64,000 bases of DNA from positions 496,001 to 560,000 of the forward strand of contig JAFS01000001.1 of NCBI GenBank assembly GCA_000526255.1, given 5' to 3'. Source of the DNA: Verrucomicrobia bacterium LP2A. GTDB taxonomy: Bacteria > Verrucomicrobiota > Verrucomicrobiia > Methylacidiphilales > Methylacidiphilaceae. Position numbers and translations under genes: made by a program. The notes below the pieces were generated by a model. That model saw only the letters and a program-made list of their open reading frames with translations. It had not been told where the DNA came from and ran no database searches. The first letter of the stretch is position 1, and every line of letters begins with the position of its first letter. Below, one piece after another: positions 7,618 through 16,043 of the stretch.

Positions 7618-7850
7618 TAGTTCCTCGGCCACTCGGATCAAGCGCTGCTGGGAATGCGTGGGCCCTCTTCATGGGCAGCGCCTCGGCAAAACAGCGGTAT
7701 GGCCCGATCCCAAGGAGACCGTGCCGCCCCAGCGCATCGTGAACCGGCATGAGGAAGATTGCCCTGTGCCAGCTCGGAGCTAAACTAAGATTTGAGGGTT
7801 AGCTCTCAGGAGATGAGAACCCCTTGGGAGGTCTTGTGAAAAAGCCATCT
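7618..7850 (+). repeat. Upstream region of the Sel1 gene, copy A (repeated at 9627-9862)
   Basis: About 230 bases before and into the Sel1 gene start match 9627-9862 at roughly three bases in four. Shared stretches include CGGCCACTCGGATCAAG, CCCAAGGAGACCGTGCCGCC and GAAGATTGCCCTGTGC, ending in the ribosome site and TTGTGAAAAAGCC start region. The conservation suggests promoter or leader elements duplicated together with the gene. Confidence 0.65.
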
Positions 7851-9506
7851 CTTCTTGCCGCAGCCATCTTGTGCTTAACTTTAGCCAGCCTGCCAGCAGA
7901 GGCCAGCAGCTTGGCGGAATTGGTGCAAGCGGCCAAGAAGGGGGATGCCGAGGCGCAGTGCAAGCTGGGCCTTGCCTATTACCAAGGCCAAGGAGTTTCC
8001 CGGGATTATGCACAGGCGGTCTATTGGTATCGAAAATCGGCAGAGCAGGGGAATGCCCTGGCGGAATTCAGCCTGGCTGTTGCCTATGAGCGGGGTCGAG
8101 GCGTTCCGCAGGATTACGCTCAGGCGGTGTATTGGTATCGGAAAGCCGCTGAGCAGGGGGATGCCCAGGCGCAATGCAATCTGGGTGTTGCCTACCACAA
8201 AGGGGAAGGCGTTCCGCAGGATTACGCTCAGGCGGTGTATTGGTCCCGGAAAGCCGCTGAGCAGGGGGATGCCCAGGCGCAATTCAACCTAGGTGTTGCC
8301 TACCACAAAGGGGAAGGCGTTCCGCAGGATTCCACGCAGGCGGTGAATTGGTTTCGGAAAGCAGCCGAGCAGGGGGATGCCAAGGCGCAATGCAATCTGG
8401 GCGTTGCCTACCACAAAGGGGAAGGCGTTCCGCAGGATTACGCTCAGGCGGTGTATTGGTCCCGGAAAGCCGCTGAGCAGGGGGATGCCCAGGCGCAATT
8501 CAGCCTGGGTGCTGCTTACCGCGAAGGGGAAGGCGTTCCGCAGGATTCTACCCAGGCGGTGAGTTGGTTTCGGAAGGCGGCCGAACAGGGGGACGCTGCC
8601 GCGCAATTCAGCCTGGGTGCTGCCTACCACGAAGGGAAGGGCGTTCCGCAGGATTATGCTCAGGCGGTGAATTGGTATCGGAAGGCGGCCGAACAGGGGC
8701 TTGCTCAGGCGCAACGCATCCTGGGCGTTGCCTACGACGAAGGGGAAGGCGTTCCGCAGGATTCCACCCAGGCGGTCAGTTGGTTTTACATGGCCGCCGA
8801 GCAGGGGGATGCCCAGGCGCAATTTAGCCTGGGCGCTGCTTATGACCGGGGCCGGGGTGTACCGCAGGATTATGCTCAGGCGGTGTATTGGTATCGGAGG
8901 GCCGCCGAGCAGGGGGATGCCCAGGCGCAATGCAACCTGGGCGTTGCCTGTGACCAGGGCCGGGGTGTGCCGCAGGATTCTACCCAGGCGGTGTATTGGT
9001 ATCGTAAAGCAGCCGAGCACGGGCTTGCCCAAGCACAATTCAACCTAGCCTTTGCCTACCACAAAGGCCGAGGTGTGCTGCAGGATTCCACGCAGGCAGT
9101 GAATTGGTATCGGAAGGCGGCCGAGCAGGGGCTTGCCCAGGCGCAATGCAAGCTGGGCTTTGCCTATTTGCTTGGCCAAGGCGTTCCGCAGGATTCTACC
9201 CAGGCGGTCAATTGGTTTTACAAGGCTGCCGAGCAGGGGGATGCCCAGGCGCAGTTCAGCCTGGGCTATGCCTACGACCGGGGTCGAGGTGTGCCGCAGG
9301 ATTATGCTCAGGCGGTGTATTGGTATCGGAGAGCCGCCGAGCAGGGGGATGCTGGGGCACAAACCTCGCTGGGCTTTGCCTACGAGCTTGGCCAAGGCGT
9401 TCCGCAGGATTATGCTCAGGCGGTGTATTGGTATCAGAAAGCCGCCGAGCAGGGGGAAGCCGAGGCGAAGAAGCGTCTGGCCGTCCTCGAAGGCGGAGGA
9501 AAATAG
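7836..9506 (+). CDS. Secreted Sel1-like repeat protein, 14 repeats
   Basis: The start is the GTG at 7836, seven bases after a GGGAGG ribosome site; an upstream in-frame codon at 7824 has no such site. The 556-residue product has a signal peptide (KKPSLLAAAILCLTLASL, cleaved near PAEASS). It is then almost entirely 14 tandem 36-residue Sel1 units of the pattern AEQGDAQAQ.xLGxAYxxGxG VPQDYAQAVYWYRKA. Each unit folds as a pair of TPR-like helices, so the protein is a long solenoid scaffold in the periplasm or outside the cell. The partner is unknown. The units are near identical in DNA as well, so copy number may vary by recombination. A second, dead copy lies downstream (9839-10034). Confidence 0.9.
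   Translation: MKKPSLLAAAILCLTLASLPAEASSLAELVQAAKKGDAEAQCKLGLAYYQGQGVSRDYAQAVYWYRKSAEQGNALAEFSLAVAYERGRGVPQDYAQAVYWYRKAAEQGDAQAQCNLGVAYHKGEGVPQDYAQAVYWSRKAAEQGDAQAQFNLGVAYHKGEGVPQDSTQAVNWFRKAAEQGDAKAQCNLGVAYHKGEGVPQDYAQAVYWSRKAAEQGDAQAQFSLGAAYREGEGVPQDSTQAVSWFRKAAEQGDAAAQFSLGAAYHEGKGVPQDYAQAVNWYRKAAEQGLAQAQRILGVAYDEGEGVPQDSTQAVSWFYMAAEQGDAQAQFSLGAAYDRGRGVPQDYAQAVYWYRRAAEQGDAQAQCNLGVACDQGRGVPQDSTQAVYWYRKAAEHGLAQAQFNLAFAYHKGRGVLQDSTQAVNWYRKAAEQGLAQAQCKLGFAYLLGQGVPQDSTQAVNWFYKAAEQGDAQAQFSLGYAYDRGRGVPQDYAQAVYWYRRAAEQGDAGAQTSLGFAYELGQGVPQDYAQAVYWYQKAAEQGEAEAKKRLAVLEGGGK
7924..9440 (+). repeat. Tandem array of about fourteen 108-bp units
   Basis: The Sel1 coding units recur every 108 bases with strongly conserved blocks such as GGCGTTCCGCAGGATT and GCCGAGCAGGGGGATGCC. 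Two subtypes alternate irregularly: one with 'DYAQAVYW' and one with 'DSTQAVNW' after the VPQ box. This is a coding minisatellite and a likely hot spot for unit gain and loss. Confidence 0.85.
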
Positions 9507-9626
9507 ACCGAATAGGGCGGTTTTTGCTGAAATGCAACGCCCCGAGCCAACTCTCCGAAGCTGGTATGCCATGACGCCGGTGGGCATCCGGAACCCCAAG
9601 CACTTCCTTAGCCCCACAAGCAGTTT

Positions 9627-9862
9627 TTCGGCCACTCGGATCAAGAGCTGCTGGGAATCGCAGGGGCTCTCCCGTTGAGCAGCGCCTCGACAAAGCAATC
9701 GCGTGCTGGACCCCAAGGAGACCGTGCCGCCCAGCACATCGGTGAACCGGCATGGGGAAGATTGCCCTGTGCGGATCTGGAGCGGAACCGGTGCTTGAGG
9801 GTCGAGCCTCACGAGACAAAAGGCACTTGGGAGATCTTGTGAAAAAGCCGCATCTTCTCGTC
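9627..9862 (+). repeat. Upstream region of the Sel1 gene, copy B
   Basis: This is the second copy of the leader described at 7618-7850, ending in GGGAGATCTTGTGAAAAAGC. It stands in front of a dead Sel1 remnant, showing that promoter, leader and gene were duplicated as one block. Confidence 0.6.
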
Positions 9863-10034
9863 GGAGCGGCTCCACTCTGACCATGGCGAGCATTCCGGTT
9901 GGGGCCGCCGGCTCGGCGCGATTGGAGCCATTCGCCCAACGGGAAATGCCCAGGCTCAAGGCAACCTGGGCCTTGCCTGCTCCGAAGGCTCGAAGCGTTC
10001 GGCAGGCTTATGCTCAAGCGGTGGATTGGTTCTG
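9839..10034 (+). pseudogene. Remnant of a second Sel1 repeat gene
   Basis: GTGAAAAAGCCGCATCTTCT at 9839 matches the start of the intact Sel1 gene. Further on, the segments GNAQAQGNLGLA and (in another frame) QAYAQAVDWF are recognisable pieces of one Sel1 unit, but the frame is shifted and most repeats are gone. The tail overlaps the 3' end of the convergent hydrolase gene. Confidence 0.6.
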
Positions 10035-10826
10035 ATCGAGCCAGCGTTCCAGGATGCCCGCGACGCGCTCCGGCTGCTCGAAGGGGGCAAAGTGCCCCGC
10101 ATCGGGAATCTCGGTATACTCCACGGTTCCCCCGCCCTGGCGAATCTCCGTCGCCAAACGGCGCATGTCGGTGGGTGGGCTGGAGATGTCTTCCCCGCCG
10201 GCTAAGACGCAGCAGGGGACCCCGATCGCCCGGGCTGTGGCGACCGAGTCGGGTCGAGCCGCCAGCCCTTCCTGGACGGCGATGAGGGCCTCGGGGGGGA
10301 CGCTTCGCATCATCTCCCGAGCCGCTTCGACGAGGTGGGGGGACCGCTGGCGGGCCGTGGGGCCGATGAGCGCGTTCAATTGCGCCTCGATGAAGGCCGC
10401 CCTCTCCCCCGCCTTGATCTTGGCGATGGTCTCCCGTCGTCGGGAGAGGACCGCGTCGTCATCCGCCTGCGGACGGGAGCAGCAGAAGGCGAGCCCGCGG
10501 ACGCGACTGGGGATTTGCCGCCAGATCTCAAAAAGAGTGTAGCCGCCGATCGAGCATCCCCCGAAGAAGGCGTTGCCAATGCCCAGGTGGTCCAAGAGTG
10601 CGGCGGCATCCTCGGCGAGCCTTTCGACCGTGATCGGCCCAGCACCTGCTTCCGACCGGCCATGGCCGCGCAGATCGGGGAGGATCACGCGGCAACGGGA
10701 GGAGAGGATCTGGGCGACCGGCAGCCAGAAGCGGTGGTCGACCGGGGTGGGGTGGAGCAGCATCATCGCCGGTCCTTCGCCAATGGCGGTGAAAAAGAGT
10801 GCCGAACCCTGCGAATGGAAGGTCAT
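10014..10826 (-). CDS. Alpha/beta-fold hydrolase
   Basis: A 270-residue hydrolase of the 3-oxoadipate enol-lactonase/BioH-like group. The oxyanion segment LHPTPVDHRFW, the nucleophile elbow FGGCSIGGY (Ser about residue 93), the acid in AGGEDISSP (about 219) and the histidine in DAGHFAPFEQPE (about 249) make a complete catalytic triad. No signal peptide is visible, so it is cytoplasmic. The substrate cannot be predicted. It is transcribed away from the DUF748 gene, with about 100 bases between the two starts. Confidence 0.85.
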   Translation of the reverse strand: MTFHSQGSALFFTAIGEGPAMMLLHPTPVDHRFWLPVAQILSSRCRVILPDLRGHGRSEAGAGPITVERLAEDAAALLDHLGIGNAFFGGCSIGGYTLFEIWRQIPSRVRGLAFCCSRPQADDDAVLSRRRETIAKIKAGERAAFIEAQLNALIGPTARQRSPHLVEAAREMMRSVPPEALIAVQEGLAARPDSVATARAIGVPCCVLAGGEDISSPPTDMRRLATEIRQGGGTVEYTEIPDAGHFAPFEQPERVAGILERWLDQNQSTA

Positions 10827-10930
10827 CGATAAAGGTCAGGAGCGATTGCTCATGCGTAGTTGGGGTGCTGGCCGATGGTCAATCCGATTCGTCTTCTTTA
10901 CAGAGAGGCATCCAAACACAATCTTAACAC

Positions 10931-13900
10931 ATGAGATCGTGGCCAATGCGATTCCATGCCCTTACCCGGTACCGTCTCCCCCTGCTGGTCCTGATCGCGG
11001 GGATGATCGCGGCACCTCTCCTTCTGGTCTCCGTTCTCTCCCACTTCATTAGCAGCGAAACCCTCCGCGCGTACTTGGAACGGCAGATGAACAGCCGGCT
11101 CAAGGAGTACACGGTCCGCGTCGGCCGGGCCTATCTGCATCCTTTTTCCTTTTCTCTCGATGTGGACGAGCTGCTCCTGATGCAGAATAGCCATCCGTAT
11201 CCCCCAGTCGCCCATCTCCGGCGGATCCATGCGAGCGTCCACTGGTATGAGCTCTGGAGAGGGAAGCTCGTGGCGAATTTCCGTTTCGAGCATCCGGCCA
11301 TCCACATCGATGTGAACAACATCGAGGAGGAGAGGCGCAGCAAGGTCCCTTTCGGAAAGAAGGGGTGGCAGGATGCGATCCAGTCGATCTATCCCCTCAA
11401 GATCAACTTGCTCACGATCCGGGAGGGCGAGATCACCTACGTGAACGTCAAGCCTTACCCGCCACTGCACGCCTATGGGATCAATCTCTCGGCCAGCAAC
11501 ATCCGGAACATTGAGGATGTGGCCCAGCTCTATCCCTCCCCGGTGCATGGCGAAGGCCTCATCTTCGATCATGGAAAATTCTCCGTGGATGGCCGGGTCA
11601 ATTTCCTGCAGCAGCCCTTTGCCGGCTTTCAAGGCCGCTTCGCGCTCACGAATATCGACCTGGTCTATTTCAACCCCTTGCTGATCGACCAGAATCTCGT
11701 GGTTCGGAAGAACGGCTTCCTCTATGCCAAGGGAACCTGGGAGAACGCGCCCCGGAAGACGAACCTCGACATCGAGGAGCTTCTGCTCCAGGGGATCGGG
11801 ATCGACTATGTCAACCTGCCCGAAAGGGTCGTCGTGGAGCGGGAGAGGGTCAAACGGGCGATGAGCACGGCTGCCCGATTGCGGAACAAGGCGGAAACCA
11901 AGATCCGGGTGCGCAAGGTCGAAATCGAGGATGCTGCCTTCGGATACGAGGACAAGTCCTTCCAGCCGACCGTGCGTCTCTACGTCGAGCATACGAACCT
12001 CTTGCTCCGCAACCTCAGCAATCAGTATGGAGATCCCCCCGGCTCCTTCGTCTTCGATGGCAAGTTCATGGGTCAGGCCGGCATTTCCGTTCACGGCGAC
12101 TACTGGCTGGAAAGCAACCGGCTGAAGGGGGAGATCGACCTCCAGAGGGTCTCCTTGTCCCACTTCCTCCCCTACCTGGCAAAGGAGCGGAATCTCCGGA
12201 TTCACGGAGGAGTTGTCTCCCTTGCCGGGAATCTCGATTCTGCGCCGCGCTCTTCCCTTTTCGATGTCAAGCAGGCAGAGATCGACGACCTCAATGTCGA
12301 ATATCTCCACCTTCCGGAGACGGCCCAACGGGAAAAGGAGGAGGTCGACCGGGTGCGGCAGAGCTCCAAGAACCTCACCAACAACTCGAAGAAGAAGATC
12401 AGGATCGAATCGGCGAATATCCGGGGTGCCCGCTTTGCGTATGAGGATCGGGTAGCCAAGCCCGGCTTTCGCTTCTTTATCGATCAGACGAATCTCTCCT
12501 TGAAAAACATCAGCAACCAGTTCGCAGACGGTCCCGGCTCCTTCGGGCTCGACGGGAAGCTCATGGGGGAGGCGGGGATCGCCATCCACGGGGACTACTG
12601 GATGGAAACGAGCCGTGTGACGGGCGGAATCCGCCTGGAGCGCGTCTCGCTTTCCTATTTCACGCCTTTTTTGGAAAAGGAGCAGAACTTCCAGGTGCGC
12701 AGCGGGGTCGTCTCCCTGGCCGGGAAGCTGGACTACTCCCCGCGCTTTTCCGATCTCGATATCCAGAGGGCCGAGATCGCCGGGCTCAGGGTAAATTATG
12801 TCCATCGGCGGGAAACCGCGAAGAAGGAGAAGGAGAAAGCGGAGAAGGCGCTGAAAAGCTCCAAGGGCCTGGTCAATAATCCCGTAAAGAAGGTGAAGAT
12901 CGAATCTGCGGAGATCAAGGACGCCTGCTTTGGCTACGAAGACAAGGAGGCGCGTCCGAGCTTCCGGCTCTCCCTCGATCATGCGAACCTTTCCCTCCGG
13001 AACATCAGCAACCAGTTCGCGGACGGCCCCGGTGCCGTCCGGCTGGACGGAACGTTCCTGGGCACGGGAAAGATCGATCTCGAAGGATCGTACTGGCTGG
13101 AAAAGAGCCTGCTGCAGTCGAAGTTCGCGCTCGAGGAGATTTCGCTGATCCCCCTGACCCCGTTCCTCGCGCGCGATCCGAATCTCAAGGTACGCAAGGG
13201 GATTGTTTCGGCGAGAGGCAGCCTCGACTACTCCGCTCGAAAGAGCGACCTGGTGGTCCATCTCGCGGAAATCCAGGGTCTCCGCGTCGACTATGTGCAT
13301 GCCCCCTCCACGGCCGTAAAGGAGAAGGAGAAGTTCCGCAAGGTCGTCCGATCGGCGCAGCGGGAGAGCAACCGCTCCGACCAGAAGTTCAAGGTTGATC
13401 TCCTCAAGCTCGAGGATTGCCTTTTCGCTTACGCCAACCGGACGACCGATCCCCCCTACGAGCTCTTCCTTTCCGGCGCACATGGGGAGCTCGTCAATCT
13501 GAGCAACCAGCGGGCTGATGGATTCTCCCACTTCGATCTCCAGGGGAAGTTCATGGGCACTGGAGAAACCAACATCCACGGCACCTTCCTCTCGGAGACA
13601 CACCGTCCCGATCTCGATCTGCGGATCGCCATCGAGCGGACGCAGATGGCGGCGATGAGCGATCTTTTCAAGAGCTACGGGAAGTTCGACGTGAAATCGG
13701 GCCTCTTCTCCTTCTATTCGGAGCTGAAGATCCGAGGTACGGAAATGGAGGGATATGCCAAGCCATTCTTGAAGGATATGGAGGTTTACGAAAGGGACCC
13801 GGCGAGGCGGCGTGATCTCGGCCACTGGATTTACATCCAGGCGGTGAGCGGCGTCAGCAAGGTGTTGAAAAACAGGCACAGGGAGGTAGCCACCCGAGCC

Positions 13901-14044
13901 CGCATTTCTGGATCCTTGTCGAATCCAGAGGTCGATCTCATGGAGGTGGTCGGGAACCTGATCCGAAATGCGCTCATCGAAGCGATCGCTCCGGGATTCG
14001 AAGGGCGGCAAGGGAGCGGCCGGGTGGCTTCTTCCGGCGAGTAA
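10931..14044 (+). CDS. Large DUF748/AsmA-like membrane protein with four internal repeats
   Basis: A 1037-residue protein anchored by one N-terminal helix (LPLLVLIAGMIAAPLLLVS), with the rest predicted periplasmic. From about residue 323 it contains four modules of about 165 residues, starting near 324, 489, 653 and 820. Each begins with a KIRVRKVEIEDAAFGYED-like strand, then LSNQxxDxPGSFxxDGKFMG, GDYWLE, LRxxxGVVSLAGxLD, YxHxPETAxxEKE and a basic linker. Two of the modules keep the almost identical NISNQFADGPG. This architecture fits the AsmA/TamB-like repeating beta-groove proteins implicated in moving phospholipid between the two membranes. Function is inferred from fold type. The gene stands alone on the plus strand, followed by a small secreted protein. 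Confidence 0.75.
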   Translation: MRSWPMRFHALTRYRLPLLVLIAGMIAAPLLLVSVLSHFISSETLRAYLERQMNSRLKEYTVRVGRAYLHPFSFSLDVDELLLMQNSHPYPPVAHLRRIHASVHWYELWRGKLVANFRFEHPAIHIDVNNIEEERRSKVPFGKKGWQDAIQSIYPLKINLLTIREGEITYVNVKPYPPLHAYGINLSASNIRNIEDVAQLYPSPVHGEGLIFDHGKFSVDGRVNFLQQPFAGFQGRFALTNIDLVYFNPLLIDQNLVVRKNGFLYAKGTWENAPRKTNLDIEELLLQGIGIDYVNLPERVVVERERVKRAMSTAARLRNKAETKIRVRKVEIEDAAFGYEDKSFQPTVRLYVEHTNLLLRNLSNQYGDPPGSFVFDGKFMGQAGISVHGDYWLESNRLKGEIDLQRVSLSHFLPYLAKERNLRIHGGVVSLAGNLDSAPRSSLFDVKQAEIDDLNVEYLHLPETAQREKEEVDRVRQSSKNLTNNSKKKIRIESANIRGARFAYEDRVAKPGFRFFIDQTNLSLKNISNQFADGPGSFGLDGKLMGEAGIAIHGDYWMETSRVTGGIRLERVSLSYFTPFLEKEQNFQVRSGVVSLAGKLDYSPRFSDLDIQRAEIAGLRVNYVHRRETAKKEKEKAEKALKSSKGLVNNPVKKVKIESAEIKDACFGYEDKEARPSFRLSLDHANLSLRNISNQFADGPGAVRLDGTFLGTGKIDLEGSYWLEKSLLQSKFALEEISLIPLTPFLARDPNLKVRKGIVSARGSLDYSARKSDLVVHLAEIQGLRVDYVHAPSTAVKEKEKFRKVVRSAQRESNRSDQKFKVDLLKLEDCLFAYANRTTDPPYELFLSGAHGELVNLSNQRADGFSHFDLQGKFMGTGETNIHGTFLSETHRPDLDLRIAIERTQMAAMSDLFKSYGKFDVKSGLFSFYSELKIRGTEMEGYAKPFLKDMEVYERDPARRRDLGHWIYIQAVSGVSKVLKNRHREVATRARISGSLSNPEVDLMEVVGNLIRNALIEAIAPGFEGRQGSGRVASSGE

Positions 14045-14188
14045 GGCCCCCTCGCTCGTCAAGGGCAGGCGCGGTTGCGAGAGCCCGCCCGAGCATTCCC
14101 CCGATGATCCGAAGGGATCGATGCGAAGCCGTGATCCTCGCGATTCCGAGCTTGACCTCCAACGCCTCTCGCCTTTCCATAAGCCAGG

Positions 14189-14578
14189 ATGCAACTCAGG
14201 CTCGGCCATGCGATTGCGCTCGCGGCGATCTGGCTCTCCCTCTCTGCGTCCGCACGGGCTTCCCAAGCCTACTGGTACGAGATCCGCGTGACCCATGCTC
14301 AGAACAAGGGTCCGGTCGTCAAGCGGATCGGCCCCGAGTACGACGAGAAGCCCGGCATCCCGATCTACCTGCGAGGCACGCCCGCTCGCTACCATATCCT
14401 GGGAGCCATCTACATCGACGAGACCCGCCTCATTGATTCGACCTGGCGTCCCGTCGAAAGAGTGGCCGTCAAGCATGGGGCCCGCGGGGTGATTCTCTTC
14501 ACCAAGCAAGAGAAGAAGCGCTATTCCCGCGCATCGGGAAATCTCTCCGACCAACTCTGGGTCTGGTGCTATCGATAA
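14189..14578 (+). CDS. Small secreted protein, paralogue of 56406-56786
   Basis: 129 residues with a signal peptide (LGHAIALAAIWLSLSASARA). The mature part contains YHILGAIYIDETRLIDSTW, then RPVERVAVKHGARGVILF. The same layout (YVIIGSIRATGG, then RAVEVAREHGADAILW) occurs in the protein at 56406-56786, so these are members of one family although distant. The repeated Y-x-I-x-G-x-I ... V-x-x-A-x-x-HGA-x-x-I/V pattern suggests a small alpha/beta domain. No function is known to me. Confidence 0.65.
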   Translation: MQLRLGHAIALAAIWLSLSASARASQAYWYEIRVTHAQNKGPVVKRIGPEYDEKPGIPIYLRGTPARYHILGAIYIDETRLIDSTWRPVERVAVKHGARGVILFTKQEKKRYSRASGNLSDQLWVWCYR

Positions 14579-15178
14579 GGATCGGTCTTCCCATATTCCA
14601 ACAGGAAGGCGATCCGGTCCGTGCAGGCTCCTTTTGGAGCTATGCGGGTCCAATTCCTTTTGGCCTTCTTTCCTCCATTCCATAACGGGTGCGCGGTAAA
14701 CGGGCTGGGAAGCGACCCGGCTTTCCATCGGAGCGGCATGAGGAGATTCGGCGTGGAGGGAAAAGCGAGCGAGGGCGAGGCAGGTCGTTGTGGAACGCAG
14801 CAGGAGAAAGCTTTCGACAAATGACAGCTCGGAAGAATGAGGGTATCATTCCATTCTGAGTGCAACGACTGCTCCGAATGCTAACGCTTCTCTCACTTTC
14901 TGAACGCCCGCAGATGCGTATCGTGTGAGTTATCGAAAATAGCATCTGTCTCTGTATCACGTACTTGTAGTGTAGCTCCGCACAACGAACGTTCCCGGAG
15001 CGGAAAAACTTTCCCGTTGTTCGCTCGCTGCTCGGCCGTTACGGTTACTGTCGAAAACCCGATCAGCAAATGCCGAACGGTCTTTCGGCCGACATCCCGG
15101 CAGGATGACGGCCTCGTATGAGAAGTCAGTAATATGAGGCACGACAAAGTGCAGTGAGATGAGGGAGGAATCACCGAT
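14579..15178. other. Long intergenic region ahead of pmoC
   Basis: 600 bases with no convincing gene; the short frames present lack homology and ribosome sites. The part from about 14820 is richer in A/T than the surroundings and should hold the pmoC promoter. I could not pick a convincing -35/-10 pair. A clear ribosome site (GAGGGAGGAA) lies just before the pmoC start. Confidence 0.5.
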
Positions 15179-16018
15179 ATGGAAGAAACTCAAGTGACGA
15201 CCGTGGCGGTTGCAAGCCCGCCGCTGACCGCCTTTTCCTGGAAACGTGCGGGGATCGCCATCGGGGCGCTGCTCGCCTTTGATCTATTGATCAATGTGTA
15301 TGAAAGGCTCTACGGCTTTTCGAAGGGTCTTGATTACTCGTCTCCAGAATATGGCTCCTACTGGATGGCCATGCTCCTCGCGGAGCTGGTCCTCGAGATG
15401 ATCACCGCGGCGGCTCTCTGGGGCTGGCTCTGGAAGAGCCGGGACCGCGCGCTCGACCGGCTCGCCCCGGCGGAGGAACTCAAGAGGTATTGGGCGTTGG
15501 GGCTCTTCTTGCTGACCTATGCCTGCGCGGCCTATGCGGGTGCGAGCTACTTCACCGAGCAGGGCGCTGCCTGGCACCAGACGGTAATCCGGGATACCGA
15601 CTTCACGCCGACGAACATCGTCGCGTTCTACCTCAGCTATCCGATCTACATCCTCTTCGGAGTCGGCTCGCTGATCTACGCCATGACCCGGTTGCCTCAG
15701 TTTGCTACGGCAATGTCCTTGCCCTTGACGGTGCTGGTGGGGAGCCCGCTCATGAACTTCCCGAACGTGGCGATGAATGAGTTCGGCCATACGCGCTGGT
15801 TCGTGGAGGAGCTCTTCGTGGCTCCGCAGCACTGGGGATTCGTCGTCTTCGGGTGGGGTGCGCTGGCGATCCTCGGGACTTGGCTGCAGATCTGCCCGCG
15901 GGTCATGGCGCTGATCCAGCATCTCTACTCCGGAAAGCCGCTTCCGAGCGCGGCCGAGACGATGAAGGATCCGCAAGGCTCCGTCCATCCCATCGCGCGG
16001 GCGGCTCGAACGAGCTAA
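15179..16018 (+). CDS. pmoC: Orphan PmoC (particulate methane monooxygenase subunit C) lacking two metal ligands
   Basis: A 279-residue integral membrane protein with the CuMMO subunit C signature: WHQTVIRDTDFTPTN, FYLSYPIYI, FPNVAMNEFGH and RWFVEELFVAPQHWGFV, within about six helices. The start follows GAGGGAGGAA. In characterised PmoC the CuC/CuD site is Asp-x3-His-x12-His. Here the same positions are Gly129, His133 and Asn146 (EQGAAWH and FTPTN), so two of three ligands are replaced. No pmoA or pmoB is adjacent. The protein may be catalytically silent, bind copper differently, or act in assembly or regulation. The family call is certain by motif; the ligand comparison relies on my recollection of family sequences and should be aligned. 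Confidence 0.88.
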   Translation: MEETQVTTVAVASPPLTAFSWKRAGIAIGALLAFDLLINVYERLYGFSKGLDYSSPEYGSYWMAMLLAELVLEMITAAALWGWLWKSRDRALDRLAPAEELKRYWALGLFLLTYACAAYAGASYFTEQGAAWHQTVIRDTDFTPTNIVAFYLSYPIYILFGVGSLIYAMTRLPQFATAMSLPLTVLVGSPLMNFPNVAMNEFGHTRWFVEELFVAPQHWGFVVFGWGALAILGTWLQICPRVMALIQHLYSGKPLPSAAETMKDPQGSVHPIARAARTS

Positions 16019-16043
16019 GCCTGGAAAGGAGAGAGCGCCACGG

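Noticed and set aside
7924-9440. Regularly spaced 108-bp repeats considered as a CRISPR-like array
   Set aside because: The units are coding, contiguous without unique spacers, and translate into Sel1 modules.
8289-9959. Repetitive minus-strand frames with LRLGIPLLGG-like repeats
   Set aside because: They are the reverse reading of the Sel1 tandem repeats, so their periodicity is inherited from the real gene.
10898-14728. A 1276-codon open frame on the minus strand across the DUF748 gene
   Set aside because: It lies fully antisense to a gene with a clear membrane anchor and repeated family motifs. Its translation is rich in Arg, Asp, Leu and Pro with no domain pattern, as expected for the opposite frame of a G+C-rich gene.
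14569-14865. Short minus-strand frames upstream of pmoC
   Set aside because: No ribosome site or homology-like pattern; one overlaps the end of the secreted protein gene.
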